64,000 nucleotides of DNA. Origin: UBA8941 sp963780545. Its GTDB lineage: Archaea > Thermoproteota > Bathyarchaeia > TCS64. The position numbers and the translations under genes were made by a program. Position 1 is the stretch's first letter, and each line of letters starts with the position of its first letter. Below, piece after piece: positions 17,438 through 27,055 of the stretch. The stretch lies in NCBI GenBank assembly GCA_963780545.1, contig CAWACK010000008.1, positions 62,001 through 126,000 of the forward strand, written 5' to 3'. The notes beneath the pieces were generated by a model that was not told the origin of the DNA, did no database searches, and worked only from the letters and a program-made list of their open reading frames with translations.

Positions 17438-18665
17438 CTAGTTTTGCAAGCCAAGGGTGTCAGTTGGCACATCATATGGGCCTGCGCCGCTCTTCTGCTT
17501 GACGAGCACCATTTTATTCAGGTCCTTGGGGTGCTTCCCATCTACCTCATCGCGAAGCCAATCGGCTATGTATGGGTAGATCTCTATACCGCCGATACCC
17601 TCACGGAGGCTTATTCGGTGGAACTCGTTTTCAAGCACCCAAAGTTCCTTGGGACAGGTGAGCTCGTTGAAGAAGTCGACAGCAGTCTCGAGGTGACAAA
17701 GAGGATCATATTCCCCCATAGTGAGCAGGGTGGGACATCTGACCTTCTCAGCGTATCCCGCGGTATCCATCTTCTCCGCCATTGCGTCGAATTCGTCCTC
17801 ATCGCTCAGCCCCGCTATGTACATGAACATTTGCTTGAAGCGGGGGGATGCCTCGCCGAATATGGCCTTCTTGGGGCCGACGACGGCGTATGATGTGGCG
17901 TAGTGCCCTAACTCGCCTATCTATCGCAGCCGTTCTGACGCCCCAGTGACAACCGAAGCTGATTCCCGCGATCACGATCCGAGTTGGATCAACCTCTGGT
18001 CTACCCACAAGCCAGTCGATGGCCGCCATCGCCGCTCTTTCGTAGTTGTCGTCGGAGACCCGAATCTTCCGGATGTTGCTTATCCCCTGCCCCGGGCCGT
18101 CTATTGAGAGCACATGCATCTCCCTTCGAAGAAATGGATTGGCTAATGGATTAGGGAACACCTCTTTCGTCATATCCATCCCTGGAAGAAAGAGGACAGC
18201 TGGTGCCCTCCTCCTGTCCCTGAGCAGATGGAAGCGACCCTGAATCTGGACGCCCTCCCATGGGATCTCCACCTTCTCAACTGGGTAATCTGCGTAGCTT
18301 GCTACCTTGTCGTAGCACTCGATGTGTTTCCCATGGAGGAATATCTTCTCCTTATTGTCGTCCTCGAAGATGCTATGCTGGGCCTCGTGGTAGACCTGAC
18401 TCGCCCGACGGTAGAGCTGACGAGCCGTGTCTATATGTCCCGCAGCCTCAGCGGCCTTCGCTATCGTCTCTATGTGACGCGCCTCCTTGCAGAGGACCCG
18501 CGGTATCATCCTATACGACTTAACCTCCGGCGGAAGGTCCCTCTCGTCGTTAGCGAAGTTCTGGACGCGCCCCGTAGTCTTAACTAGCCAGTCGAGTACC
18601 CACTGCTGGTCGTCCCTCTTCATCCTGCTCCTCGTCACCGTGGACACCTTTGGCTTATCCGCCAT
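17438..18665 (-). CDS. Alpha/beta hydrolase with N-terminal helical domain, frameshifted
   Basis: The N-terminal ~130 residues are helical (RQLYRRASQVYHEAQ), as in FrsA and 2,6-dihydroxypseudooxynicotine hydrolase-type enzymes. The hydrolase core has FLPGMDMTKE, DGPGQG and the nucleophile elbow GISFGCHWG (Ser). Near 17905 (GGG on the coding strand) the frame changes; the downstream frame gives ATSYAVVGPKK, then the acid in GEYDPLC, and a probable catalytic His in ENEFHRIS. Corrected length is ~409 residues, normal for the group. ATG 18665 chosen; a second ATG lies two codons upstream. Substrate unknown: carboxyl or carbon-carbon bond hydrolysis both occur in the family. Confidence 0.83.
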
Positions 18666-18817
18666 TGGCAAAGAGAAGAAACTTTCGAATTCTCCGCCAA
18701 CGCGAGTATAAAGAAAATATCTATGCTGTGAGATTCTACTCTAAAAAAGTGATCCTTAGTTACTAAATCGTGCGCTAGTGTGTGTCTTTCGTCATTATAA
18801 ATTCCTATAAAGAGGGA

Positions 18818-18997
18818 ATGAAAGATTTGATTAGACCAATAATGGACCCCTCTAAGCCTAAGCTCTGCCTATTCGCGTGGCGTTGCATCAAGTACACAGC
18901 AAACGCGGCGGCGTGCAACCGCGAGGGTGGTGGTCCCTTCTGCGGGGAATGGAGAAACTTCAACGGATATCACACTAAAACCCCACCAAGGAATTGA
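18818..18997 (+). CDS. Small Cys-containing hypothetical protein
   Basis: 59 residues from ATG 18818, preceded by AAGAGGGA, a good ribosome site four bases upstream. Four Cys (CLFAWRC, AACNREGGGPFCG) could hold a metal. Codon third positions are G/C-rich like neighbours while the flanks are AT-rich, which supports coding. No family recognised. If this is not a gene, 18666-19089 is a ~420 bp gap with nothing else I can name. Confidence 0.4.
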   Translation: MKDLIRPIMDPSKPKLCLFAWRCIKYTANAAACNREGGGPFCGEWRNFNGYHTKTPPRN

Positions 18998-19089
18998 AGG
19001 CATTATAAAACACTCATATTTTGTTGAAGTAAATCATCAATTAGAGTGCTCGAACCTCTTTTAACCTCAATTTCCCGATTCCTAACTAA

Positions 19090-20304
19090 GTGGGAGTCTT
19101 GGCGGTCTCCGTAACTGAATGGGTGGAGGATCACAGAAACGAGGCGATCCAGCTACTACAGGAGCTTATCAAGGTGCCTAGCCCAAGTGGCCACGAGAAG
19201 GCGTGCGGTGAAAAGCTCGCTGAGACGATGCGTGCCAATGGCTTTGACGAGGTCAGAGTCGACAACCTCGGGGATGCGATGGGAGAGTTGAAGGGATCCG
19301 AGAGTGGTCGCAGCCTCCTCATGAACGGGCACATTGACCATGTTCCACCAGGTGACATGGTCGATCCATACTCAGGTAAGCTCATGGACGGTGCACCCTT
19401 CGGAGCCTCGGGAGAAGTCATCTACGGACGCGGTGCCAGCGACATGAAGGCGGGAGTAGCCGCGATGGTTATGGCTGGGGCTTACCTCAGAGACGTTGAT
19501 GTCAAACTGAAAGGCGATTATAAGCTCGCAGCTGTCGCTCAGGAGGAGTTGGGGGGTGAGGGAACAATATCAACAATTGAAAAAGACCGGTTCCTCGGAG
19601 ACGTCGTCCTCATCGGGGAAGCGACGAATATGGGACTCGCTTTAGGTCACAGGGGCTCCATGAGAATGAGCATCGTCGTTAGGGGGAGAAGCTGCCATGC
19701 GAGCGCGCCCGAGAGGGGCATAAACGCACTCTACAAGGCCACCGAACTTATCACCAGAATAAGAAATGAACTCATCCCAAAGCTCCCATACGACCCCCTA
19801 TACGGAAAGACGAGTCTCGCCGTAACAACGATGGAGGTGAAGCCTGGCACATTCAACGTCATTCCCGAGGAGTGCCGATTCCAAATCGACTGTCGTAACA
19901 CCCCCAACTACCAGGCAGACCAACTATACATCGACCTCCAAGACCTCATCAGAGACCAGTCCACGAAGGATTCCGACTTTAACGCCACTATCATCTCAAC
20001 TCCCACGATAAACGGCAAGAGGGGTTTCACCGGCTTTTACACTGACCCGAATGCTTTCCCAGTAGTTGAGGAGGTGGAGTCCGCAATCGAAGCGATACAA
20101 AAAGAGAAACCAGTTAGGAAAACCTGGACATTTGCTACCGACGGTCGTTTCTACAGTTGGTTAGGTAAACCTGTAGTCGGCTTCGGCCCCGGGGAGGAAC
20201 GTTTTGCCCATACAGCAATGGACCACGTAAAGGTAGATGATTATCTCGATGCAATCAAGGTCTATGTTTCTATAGCCGAGAAAATTTGTGGGGTGAACCC
20301 TTGA
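19090..20304 (+). CDS. M20-family peptidase/deacylase
   Basis: 404 residues, complete catalytic set: GHIDHVPPGD, RGASDMKAG (bridging Asp), AQEELGGEGT (general base and ligand Glu pair), GEATNMGLALGHRG and a C-terminal His in GEERFAHTAMDHV. Lid-domain signature RGRSCHAS. Sequence style is closer to YgeY/ArgE-type deacetylases than to the two tandem copies at 10-13 kb. GTG 19090 is the farthest-upstream start and aligns with the family (VTEWVEDHRNEAIQLLQELI follows). Third of four M20 genes in the window. Confidence 0.93.
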   Translation: MGVLAVSVTEWVEDHRNEAIQLLQELIKVPSPSGHEKACGEKLAETMRANGFDEVRVDNLGDAMGELKGSESGRSLLMNGHIDHVPPGDMVDPYSGKLMDGAPFGASGEVIYGRGASDMKAGVAAMVMAGAYLRDVDVKLKGDYKLAAVAQEELGGEGTISTIEKDRFLGDVVLIGEATNMGLALGHRGSMRMSIVVRGRSCHASAPERGINALYKATELITRIRNELIPKLPYDPLYGKTSLAVTTMEVKPGTFNVIPEECRFQIDCRNTPNYQADQLYIDLQDLIRDQSTKDSDFNATIISTPTINGKRGFTGFYTDPNAFPVVEEVESAIEAIQKEKPVRKTWTFATDGRFYSWLGKPVVGFGPGEERFAHTAMDHVKVDDYLDAIKVYVSIAEKICGVNP

Positions 20305-20381
20305 GCATAGCCTACGTTCGATATTCCTTCATATACAAACGACCTTTTACATTTTGGCTGCGTAGCTAGAGTGACGGGCAT

Positions 20382-21395
20382 ATGAACAGCCGTGACCGAG
20401 TCATAAAAGCCGTGGAACATGGCAGCCCTGATCGTGTGCCCAACGGCTGCTACGCGTTACCATCCAGCTATAGTCAACACTGCGGTAAGTTGGAGCAAAT
20501 ATTCCAACGCTATCCTAGCGACTTCCACCAGTTTGTGACCAGCTGGGCGACGGTGGCAGGTGACAGCATCCCCTACAAGGGAGGCTTCAACAGGGACCCT
20601 TGGGGCGTCGTGTGGAGGAACTTAACACCCGGGATCTATGGACGCGTATCCGAATACCCTCTAGCGAACCTTGAAAAGCTTGAAGGCTACGTGCCCCCAG
20701 ACCCGACCCAACTTGTTGACTTCGGGGAGGTCGAGAGGAGCATCCGAGTAAAAGACCACGACCACTATGTACTAGGCGACTCCGAGAATTTCTTCGAGCG
20801 CCTCCACTTCCTTCACGGCTTCGAGCCCACCTTAATCGACCTCATAAGAGGCAAGAGGGAGCTCCTTAGGCTCATCGACTTGCTTTTCGATTTCAAGATG
20901 AGGTTCATAAAGCGGTGGCTCGAGCTAGACATCGATGGCTTATATTTCCTGGACGACTGGGGGACGATGCAGGGTTTAATGATCAACCCAGGCCTATGGC
21001 GCCGGATATTCAAGCCACTATACAGAGAGATGTTCAACACCGTTCACGGATCCGGGAAGAATGTGTTCTTTCACAGTGACGGGTACGTCGTGGACATCAT
21101 TCCCGACCTTATTGAGATAGGGGTCGACGCGCTGAACATCCAAGTGAATCTAATAGGCATCGACGTCTTAGGAGAGAGGTTCGGTGGAAAAGTCTGTATC
21201 CTAGCCGACGTTGACCGTCAGCGCATCCTCCCGTTCGGTTCAACGCAGGAGGTCGAAGAGCACGTGAGGCACATTATCAGGGTGCTGGGCTCGAAAAGCG
21301 GCGGACTTGTATCCTGGGGTGAGGTGGGCCCAGATGTTCCACTGCGGAATGTGGAAACGATGCTTAGCACATTTGAGAGATATGGTAAATATTAA
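20382..21395 (+). CDS. Uroporphyrinogen decarboxylase-like protein (MtaA-type methyltransferase fold)
   Basis: 337 residues with the UroD/MtaA TIM-barrel pattern: MNSRDRVIKAVEHGSPDRVP at the start, then FLDDWGTMQGLMINPGLWRRIFKP and FFHSDGYVVDIIPDLIEIGVDALN in the catalytic half. Members without the haem decarboxylase arginines transfer methyl groups from corrinoid proteins or act on unknown substrates; haem genes are not around, so a methyltransferase-like role is more likely. Followed by DinB-like and DUF3786 genes, the latter often seen with corrinoid/Wood-Ljungdahl genes. Sub-family is not certain. Confidence 0.87.
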   Translation: MNSRDRVIKAVEHGSPDRVPNGCYALPSSYSQHCGKLEQIFQRYPSDFHQFVTSWATVAGDSIPYKGGFNRDPWGVVWRNLTPGIYGRVSEYPLANLEKLEGYVPPDPTQLVDFGEVERSIRVKDHDHYVLGDSENFFERLHFLHGFEPTLIDLIRGKRELLRLIDLLFDFKMRFIKRWLELDIDGLYFLDDWGTMQGLMINPGLWRRIFKPLYREMFNTVHGSGKNVFFHSDGYVVDIIPDLIEIGVDALNIQVNLIGIDVLGERFGGKVCILADVDRQRILPFGSTQEVEEHVRHIIRVLGSKSGGLVSWGEVGPDVPLRNVETMLSTFERYGKY

Positions 21396-21499
21396 GTATC
21401 AAAATACATGCTCATCGCACACGCCAATTAATCGAAATGAAAAGCAAGTCACGCCTAAGCTTCATCTAGCCTCCCGACTTAGTATGACTAGGTGTGTTC

Positions 21500-22051
21500 A
21501 TGGCGACGCTGGCTGGAGATCTATTCATAGAAGATACGAAGACTCAGTGCAAGACCCTCAAACAAACCATCGAGAGAGCCCTCGCGCAGGTTAGCGACGA
21601 GGAGTTCTTCAGGAAGCCGGGGGAGGAGTCCCACAGCATATCGGTGCTGGTTAAACACGTCGGGGGAAGCCTCCGTAGCAGATTTACGAACTATCTTACA
21701 GAGGATGGGGAGAAACCTGACAGGGATAGGGAGAACGAATTCCACATCCTAGAGGGGGAGAACAGGGCTATTTTGATGGGGAAATGGGAAGACGGGTGGA
21801 GTAGGCTCCTAGGAACCCTTGACGAGTTGAAGGGAGACGACCTCACACGTGAAATACAGGTGCGGTGGAAGAAGCAACCCGCCCTCGAGGGCATCTACCA
21901 GCAGGTCCTCCACGCCGCCCAGCATGGGGGGCAGATTATCTACCTCTCCAAACTCTATAAGGGACACGACTGGAAGTACCTCACGATCCCCCCGGGAAAA
22001 TCGGAGGAGTTCAACGAGCAGAAGCGCCGCGAAGCCGGCATTATCAAGTGA
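21500..22051 (+). CDS. DinB-superfamily (DUF1572) protein
   Basis: 183 residues forming a four-helix bundle of the DinB/YfiT type. Metal-binding His are at the expected places: VLVKHVGG near residue 54 and LHAAQHGGQI about 137. Ends with an amphipathic tail. ATG 21500 has AGGTG six bases ahead; the GTG at 21494 is the alternative. DinB-like proteins are often thiol-dependent transferases or detoxifying hydrolases; the substrate here is unknown. Lies downstream of the UroD-like gene on the same strand. Confidence 0.82.
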   Translation: MATLAGDLFIEDTKTQCKTLKQTIERALAQVSDEEFFRKPGEESHSISVLVKHVGGSLRSRFTNYLTEDGEKPDRDRENEFHILEGENRAILMGKWEDGWSRLLGTLDELKGDDLTREIQVRWKKQPALEGIYQQVLHAAQHGGQIIYLSKLYKGHDWKYLTIPPGKSEEFNEQKRREAGIIK

Positions 22052-22147
22052 ATTCCTTCTCATGTTCGTCGCCTATGCATCGTTGTATACTGGATCACAT
22101 ATGCCAAAAATGTAAAGATTCTCGCCTAATAGGCTGAATACTTCAGA

Positions 22148-22789
22148 ATGCTTATCTGGAATCCGATTGAGTTGTCATCAATGTCGCAGCCTAATAATTG
22201 GGGCTGGGTAAACGTTCGAGACCAGATACGCGCGCTAGCAGGCAAACTGGGATTCCCCCCAGTAGAATACCTCGATTTCCTGAAGATCAGACTCGACTTG
22301 AATAACGGGAAAATGCTTGATCAATTCAAGAATATGGAGCTCGATGCAAGTGACCAAAATCAGGGTTTCCTGATCAAGACCGCATATTATATCCTCTTAG
22401 GATACGCTGGGGCCCGAAGCGTCGAGTTGACGGGGAGACTCATCGCCTACAGAAACCTGAGAGGCGCTAAATTCGGGGACTTCTCAAACAATTTAGCGCG
22501 CGAGAAACTCATGACACTATTTGTGGGTGGCGACACAAAGATTAGGCAAGCTGTCAGACTCCTAGGCGGTCTAGGGGTCGACTTTCCGTACGGCGACTAC
22601 GCCTTCAAGATCAACGCGTTGCCACTCATCCCATTAACCTTCGTCATCTCATCAGGCGACGAAGAGTTCCCCGCTGACGCGAGGATATTCTACGATGAAA
22701 GCATAGAGAACTACCTCGATGTTGAGAGGATAAATTTTCTCACCAACCTTACAATTGCCAGATTAGATGATGGGATAGAAATACTATAG
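22148..22789 (+). CDS. DUF3786 protein
   Basis: 213 residues (or 202 from an ATG at 22181). The C-terminal half has the pattern I associate with DUF3786: FPYGDYAFKINALPLIPLTF, then GDEEFPADARIFYDESIENYLDVE. Function unknown; in anaerobes such genes often neighbour corrinoid methyltransferase or CO dehydrogenase genes, which agrees with the UroD-like gene 750 bp upstream. No catalytic motif is visible. Cytoplasmic. Confidence 0.75.
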   Translation: MLIWNPIELSSMSQPNNWGWVNVRDQIRALAGKLGFPPVEYLDFLKIRLDLNNGKMLDQFKNMELDASDQNQGFLIKTAYYILLGYAGARSVELTGRLIAYRNLRGAKFGDFSNNLAREKLMTLFVGGDTKIRQAVRLLGGLGVDFPYGDYAFKINALPLIPLTFVISSGDEEFPADARIFYDESIENYLDVERINFLTNLTIARLDDGIEIL

Positions 22790-22873
22790 CCTCTGAAAAC
22801 ACTAATTAAGCCAACCTCATGAAAGTCCCAATTCGTTGTTACTAATTGAGTATTCTTCTACGATGACACGCGA

Positions 22874-24523
22874 TCAAAGGTAACGTACGCGTGCAGGAGG
22901 GTGCTCTGTTTTATCTGTCACTACGTCTACGATGGAGGGCAAACCCGAATTGAAAGCACTCTTTAGAGCTTCCCCTATTTCTCCCGCCTTCTCAACTCTG
23001 ACCCCGTAGCAACCAAAGCCTTCTGCTATCTTCGCGTAGTTTAGCTCTGTGAAGGGGAAATCCTCGTTACCTAACACAGAGTTGTTATTGACGACGGTCA
23101 CCATGGGGGCACGTTGATCATTATACCTCTTCGCGGTCTCCAAGTCTGCCAAGTTGTAGCCCATACCGCCGTCTCCGGTCAAATGGATGACTCTCCGATT
23201 CTTCCCAGCGGCGAACGAAGCACCAATTGCCAAGGCGAAGCTAGAGCCCAATGTCCCTCCCGCCGGGAGGTAACTAATACCTGTATCATTAAACTTTAGG
23301 AAACGAATGGTCCAGCTGAGCATGCTTCCCGTGTCGCTCACGACGATGTCTCCTCTACGAATGAACTTTGATACCTCCTTCATTAGTCGTTGCGGTTTTA
23401 TCGGGACTGCATCAGAATCAAGCTGCGTAATTGATTCCTCGTATTCTTTGACTCTTCTTGATAACTCCTCAAGTCTTCCACCATTCTCTAGTGGTTTAGT
23501 TTTAAAAGTCTCAAGAGTCGCCAACAATTCTTGCAGGGTTGCCTTGGCGTCTCCAACCAAGGCCACTTTGGTTCTGTAGTTTCTGCCAATCGCCGTTGGG
23601 TCGATGTCCAAGTGTATTATCTTGGAGGTCCCAGGTTGAGGAGAGGTGAACTCTTCCATCTGCATACGACCGGCCCTGGTCCCGAGTAGAAATATGAGGT
23701 CAGCCTCACGCACAATGTCGTTTGTGACTGGTCGCCCATATGTGCCCATCACCCCCATGTATAGTGGATGATCTTCGGGGAAACAGCCTTTTCCGTTGGG
23801 GTTAGTTACGATTGGTATACTAAGTTTCTCTGCTAGGGCAAGCAACTCTTCGCTGGCATCGGAAAGACGCACACCGCTGCCGCATACTATTACTGGATTA
23901 CGGGAGTTGATCAGGAGTTCTGCGGCTTCCGTGATTCTCTCCTTCTCAGCCCTCGGTCTGAATGGTGGGACCCTTTGAAAAACTTCATCTCCATAGATCT
24001 CCGGCATCTCAGCAATTTCATCGGCCATATCAGTGTGCATACTGATGTGTGTGGGTCCTGGGCATCCACTCACGGCAACTTGAACCGCTGTACGTAGATA
24101 TTCCGCAAGCCTTGAGACGTCTGTTACATCCGCGTTAAACTTGCACGTTGGCTCGAAGTACTTCATCTCATAGCATTCCTGATACGACCATGAATCCTTC
24201 TTCAGAGTCGGATAGGAGCCTGTTAATGCAACGACAGGGCTGTGGGCAAACATGGGCTCATACAACATTGATGCGAGGATTGCTGCGGCTGCGCCATGCT
24301 GACCATAGCAGACAGTTGGCTTCTTGGTCACACGAGCGTAACCATCCGCCATGTTGGTGGCCGCCTTCTCATTTCGACATAGAACAGTCTTAACCCCTGC
24401 GTCTTCTATCTGGGAGTAGATCATCATCCCACCCATAACGTAGAAGAAGAACTCCACCCCTGATTCCTTCAGCGCCCTGGCAACGGCCTCTGCCCCCGTT
24501 AATCTAACCATCTTCATCATCAA
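22874..24523 (-). CDS. ThDP-dependent enzyme (acetolactate synthase large-subunit-like)
   Basis: 549 residues with three domains in order: PYR (residues ~1-170, with the cofactor-activating Glu in CRNEKAATNMADGYA), central (~190-330, VCGSGVRLSDA) and PP (~380-540). The ThDP/metal motif is GDGGMGYNLADLETA...NNN. The fold covers acetolactate synthase, oxalyl-CoA decarboxylase, benzoylformate decarboxylase and lyases. No small regulatory subunit is adjacent and the Glu loop (RNEKAA rather than RHEQAA) differs from IlvB, so a lyase/decarboxylase of other 2-oxo acids is likely. Divergent from an SDR gene across a perfect palindrome (24552-24569) 28 bp upstream. Confidence 0.88.
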   Translation of the reverse strand: MMMKMVRLTGAEAVARALKESGVEFFFYVMGGMMIYSQIEDAGVKTVLCRNEKAATNMADGYARVTKKPTVCYGQHGAAAAILASMLYEPMFAHSPVVALTGSYPTLKKDSWSYQECYEMKYFEPTCKFNADVTDVSRLAEYLRTAVQVAVSGCPGPTHISMHTDMADEIAEMPEIYGDEVFQRVPPFRPRAEKERITEAAELLINSRNPVIVCGSGVRLSDASEELLALAEKLSIPIVTNPNGKGCFPEDHPLYMGVMGTYGRPVTNDIVREADLIFLLGTRAGRMQMEEFTSPQPGTSKIIHLDIDPTAIGRNYRTKVALVGDAKATLQELLATLETFKTKPLENGGRLEELSRRVKEYEESITQLDSDAVPIKPQRLMKEVSKFIRRGDIVVSDTGSMLSWTIRFLKFNDTGISYLPAGGTLGSSFALAIGASFAAGKNRRVIHLTGDGGMGYNLADLETAKRYNDQRAPMVTVVNNNSVLGNEDFPFTELNYAKIAEGFGCYGVRVEKAGEIGEALKSAFNSGLPSIVDVVTDKTEHPPARVRYL

Positions 24524-24551
24524 TCACATTGCAACTCTGATTCTGGAGATA

Positions 24552-24569
24552 AATTATTAGCTAATAATT
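24552..24569. promoter_or_regulatory. Perfect 18-bp palindrome in divergent promoter
   Basis: AATTATTAG followed by its exact reverse complement CTAATAATT. It lies in the 151-bp gap between the divergent ThDP-enzyme (start 24523) and SDR (start 24675) genes, where a dimeric repressor or activator could control both. No regulator gene is adjacent. Confidence 0.6.
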
Positions 24570-24674
24570 GTCAAAATGATTGAAGGTAAAGCCACCATAA
24601 CTAAAAATATCTGTATAAATGCGTGTGTTGGGAAGCGTGAAATAGCATTCATCCGCATATAATCCCTGATTAAA

Positions 24675-25512
24675 ATGGGTAGACTCGACGGGAAGGTCGC
24701 AGTAATCACCGGCGCAACTGGAGGAATAGGAAAGGCGAGCGTCCACCTATTCGCAGCGGAAGGTGCGAAAGTCATCGCCGCGGATGTGGAGGATGGAAGA
24801 GGAAGAATTCTAGAGGAGAAACTCAAAGGCAGAGTCATCTACAGACACACAGACGTCTCAAATGAGGCAGACGTAAAGGATGCAGTTAAGGCCGCGGTTG
24901 ACACATGGGGCCACCTCGACGTCTCTGTTCAACAACGCAGGCATCGTTGGCGCAGTCGGCCCTATCGAAGACGTCTCAGTCGAGGACTTCGACAGGACAC
25001 TCAGGGTTAATCTCAGGGGCGTCTTCCTGGGCATCAAGCACGCAGCACCTGTGATGAGGAGGCAAGGCTTTGGCAGCATCATAAATACCGCGAGCACCGC
25101 AGCGGTCCTTGCCGGCTTCGGTAACCACATCTACAGCGCCTCAAAGGCTGGCATAGTTCAGTTGACGCGCAGCGTCTCAATGGAGCTGGGGGAGGCGGGG
25201 ATAAGGGTGAACTGCGTGAGCCCCGGGTATATCCCAACTCCCATGATTGTATTGTCGCGCACACGCCTGACACGTGACCAGGCGGAGGCGAAGATGCACG
25301 TGGTCGAGGACGCCTTCAGGGACATCCAGCCCCTTAGGGGACCCATAATGCCTGAGGAGGTAGCCAAGGCAGCCCTATTTCTGGCGAGTGACGATTCAAG
25401 GTTCGTCACCGGGCAGAACATCTTCGTCGACGGAGGCGTCACGGGGGGTAAGATGTGGAGGGACTACCAGGAGGGCAGCATAGCCCTCAGGGAAGCCCTC
25501 GAGAATAATTAA
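24675..25512 (+). CDS. Short-chain dehydrogenase/reductase (SDR), frameshifted
   Basis: Classical SDR of ~278 residues. Glycine-rich ITGATGGIGKAS at residues ~11-22 binds NAD(P). A one-base surplus at 24924 splits the gene: frame one ends in GHLDV and the second continues LFNNAGIVGAV. Then SIINTASTAAV with catalytic Ser, YSASKAG (Tyr and Lys), CVSPGYIPTPM and FVDGGVTGG follow as in intact enzymes. An Asp after the second strand (AADVED) suggests NAD preference. Divergent with the ThDP enzyme, so the pair may process a common alcohol or oxo acid. ATG 24675. Confidence 0.9.
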
Positions 25513-25636
25513 CTCTATAGTGTCGATGCTAGATGCAGCTATATGGAGCGCGCATCGTCATTAATAAGAACTGAAACCTCATCAAGAAGACCAAACCAGC
25601 ACTCTGAGGCGCGCATTAGAATATGACGAATCAAAC

Positions 25637-26383
25637 CTAAACCGTGTACTGGCTAGCGGACTTTTTCCCTATCGACTCAAACTCCTCGAAGGCTTCGATG
25701 AGGCAGTACCTCCCAGCGTTCTCGGTGAAGAGGCTGAAGACGTAATCGGTCCCCTTCTCCGCCTCAATCATCGTCAGGAGGTTCGGTGGGAAGAAGTTTA
25801 CAGTGAGCCTATCCCAGATCATGTCAAGCTTCGGGACACCAGCATATCGGAGGGCGACGAAACTCCGGAAGTGAGTAACCATATCGACGTAGTGGCTGGC
25901 ATTAAGGTTGGCGAGCTCAGCCACCGTCTTTATGCAGTCGGTACCCTCCCCATCCCTTATGAACTCCAGTGCCTTCTCAAGCTTATCCTTGTGCTCACGG
26001 AGCATGTGATCCCGAGTCATTCTCAGAAGCTTGTCTCCACCGACCCAGTCGTCAGCGTGGAGAACTTCGTGAACAGCACTGTAGAGGGATAGAGTAGACG
26101 CGAGCTCGGGGATGTCTAGGGGCCTGTCGCTGAAGGGTAGGTTCCTGTCGAGCAGGATGGTCGAGGGAGGCGAAAAGCAACCGAAGTCCATTCCATACTG
26201 GTTACCTCTAATGTTAATGAGGGAGTCGGCGAAGCATTCGCCCTCATTCAGCCTCTCTTTGGTCTCCTCTATGTTGTAACTGAGTGGTAAGTTAAGCCTA
26301 AGCTGGGCCTCGCGGATGAGTTCGATTGAGCCAATGACCAGCCTCCGAACATCCTCGTCCGTCAGCTGCCTCCGCTCAATCAA
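25637..26383 (-). CDS. Hypothetical protein with HEVLH putative zinc site
   Basis: 248 residues, no family recognised. The centre carries SAVHEVLHADDWVGGD (about residues 103-118), a perfect HExxH zinc-metallopeptidase pattern followed by Asp residues that could be the third ligand. The rest is helical and acidic, with no signal peptide or membrane segment, so it would be cytoplasmic. A second His-rich patch is HYVDMVTHFRSF. The gene converges with the SDR; a GCGCGCAT element occurs twice in the intervening gap. HExxH also occurs by chance, so protease function is only a suggestion. Confidence 0.7.
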   Translation of the reverse strand: MIERRQLTDEDVRRLVIGSIELIREAQLRLNLPLSYNIEETKERLNEGECFADSLINIRGNQYGMDFGCFSPPSTILLDRNLPFSDRPLDIPELASTLSLYSAVHEVLHADDWVGGDKLLRMTRDHMLREHKDKLEKALEFIRDGEGTDCIKTVAELANLNASHYVDMVTHFRSFVALRYAGVPKLDMIWDRLTVNFFPPNLLTMIEAEKGTDYVFSLFTENAGRYCLIEAFEEFESIGKKSASQYTV

Positions 26384-26602
26384 TGAATATCTTCTGAGTA
26401 AACGAGAACCCCCTTAAAAGTGCGATGGTGTAATTATAGTATAAATACACGACGACTGTCGTATATGAGACATAACTACTTTATCCCAACCTTATCGCCC
26501 TCAACAAGGCTCAATACGCGAGCGTCAAATCGGCTTCGAATACGGAGGCGATTATCAGGGAAAGCAAACGGTAATAACGCTGAATGTCTCCTAATCGATA
26601 GA

Positions 26603-27055
26603 ATGACCCTCGAAGAGTGGCTCACAGAGCACAAAGTTTGGCACAGATTCGTCGAGAAGAAGGAGACCGTCCACACCGCCGACGCATCCCAGGCGACTGG
26701 GATAGACCTCCACAGGATCACCAAGAACCTCGTCTCCGTCACAGACAACGGAGACCATGTAGTAATAATCGTCCCTGGAGACAAGAAGGTCAACCTGAGG
26801 AAGGCGGCGGCTGCCCTCGGCGTCAAAAACGTCCACCTAATGCCCTTCGAAAAATCTGAGGCCCTCAGCGGTTACCCTCCAGGGGGAACCCCAAGCCTAG
26901 GCTACACGACCAAGATGAGGGTCGTTGTCGACGAGGAACTGAAGAAGTTCAAGACCTTCTACTGCGGCGGCGGAAGCCGAGACAGACTTCTAGAGGTCAG
27001 GTTTGAGGACGTTGTCAGGCTCAACGACGCCGTCGTCGCCCCAATCACTTCTTAG
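26603..27055 (+). CDS. YbaK/ProX-type aminoacyl-tRNA deacylase
   Basis: 150 residues beginning MTLEEWLTEHKVWHRFVEKKE. Family marks are VHTADASQATGI, the Lys in DKKVNLRKAAAALG, GYPPGGTPSLGY and FYCGGGSRDRLLEV. These domains hydrolyse mischarged tRNA (for example Cys- or Ala-tRNAPro) in trans. The open frame extends 61 codons upstream to 26420 but that part is basic, low in homology and crosses a TATA box (about 26440) and a hairpin, so I use ATG 26603; a leaderless start at ATG 26465 remains possible. It converges on the formyltransferase gene with overlapping stops. Confidence 0.88.
   Translation: MTLEEWLTEHKVWHRFVEKKETVHTADASQATGIDLHRITKNLVSVTDNGDHVVIIVPGDKKVNLRKAAAALGVKNVHLMPFEKSEALSGYPPGGTPSLGYTTKMRVVVDEELKKFKTFYCGGGSRDRLLEVRFEDVVRLNDAVVAPITS

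Noticed and set aside
24557..24838. 93-residue minus-strand frame
   Set aside because: Lies over the palindrome and the SDR start; no motif.
26420..26602. N-terminal extension of the YbaK gene
   Set aside because: Crosses a TATA box and hairpin; low-quality sequence; family starts at 26603.
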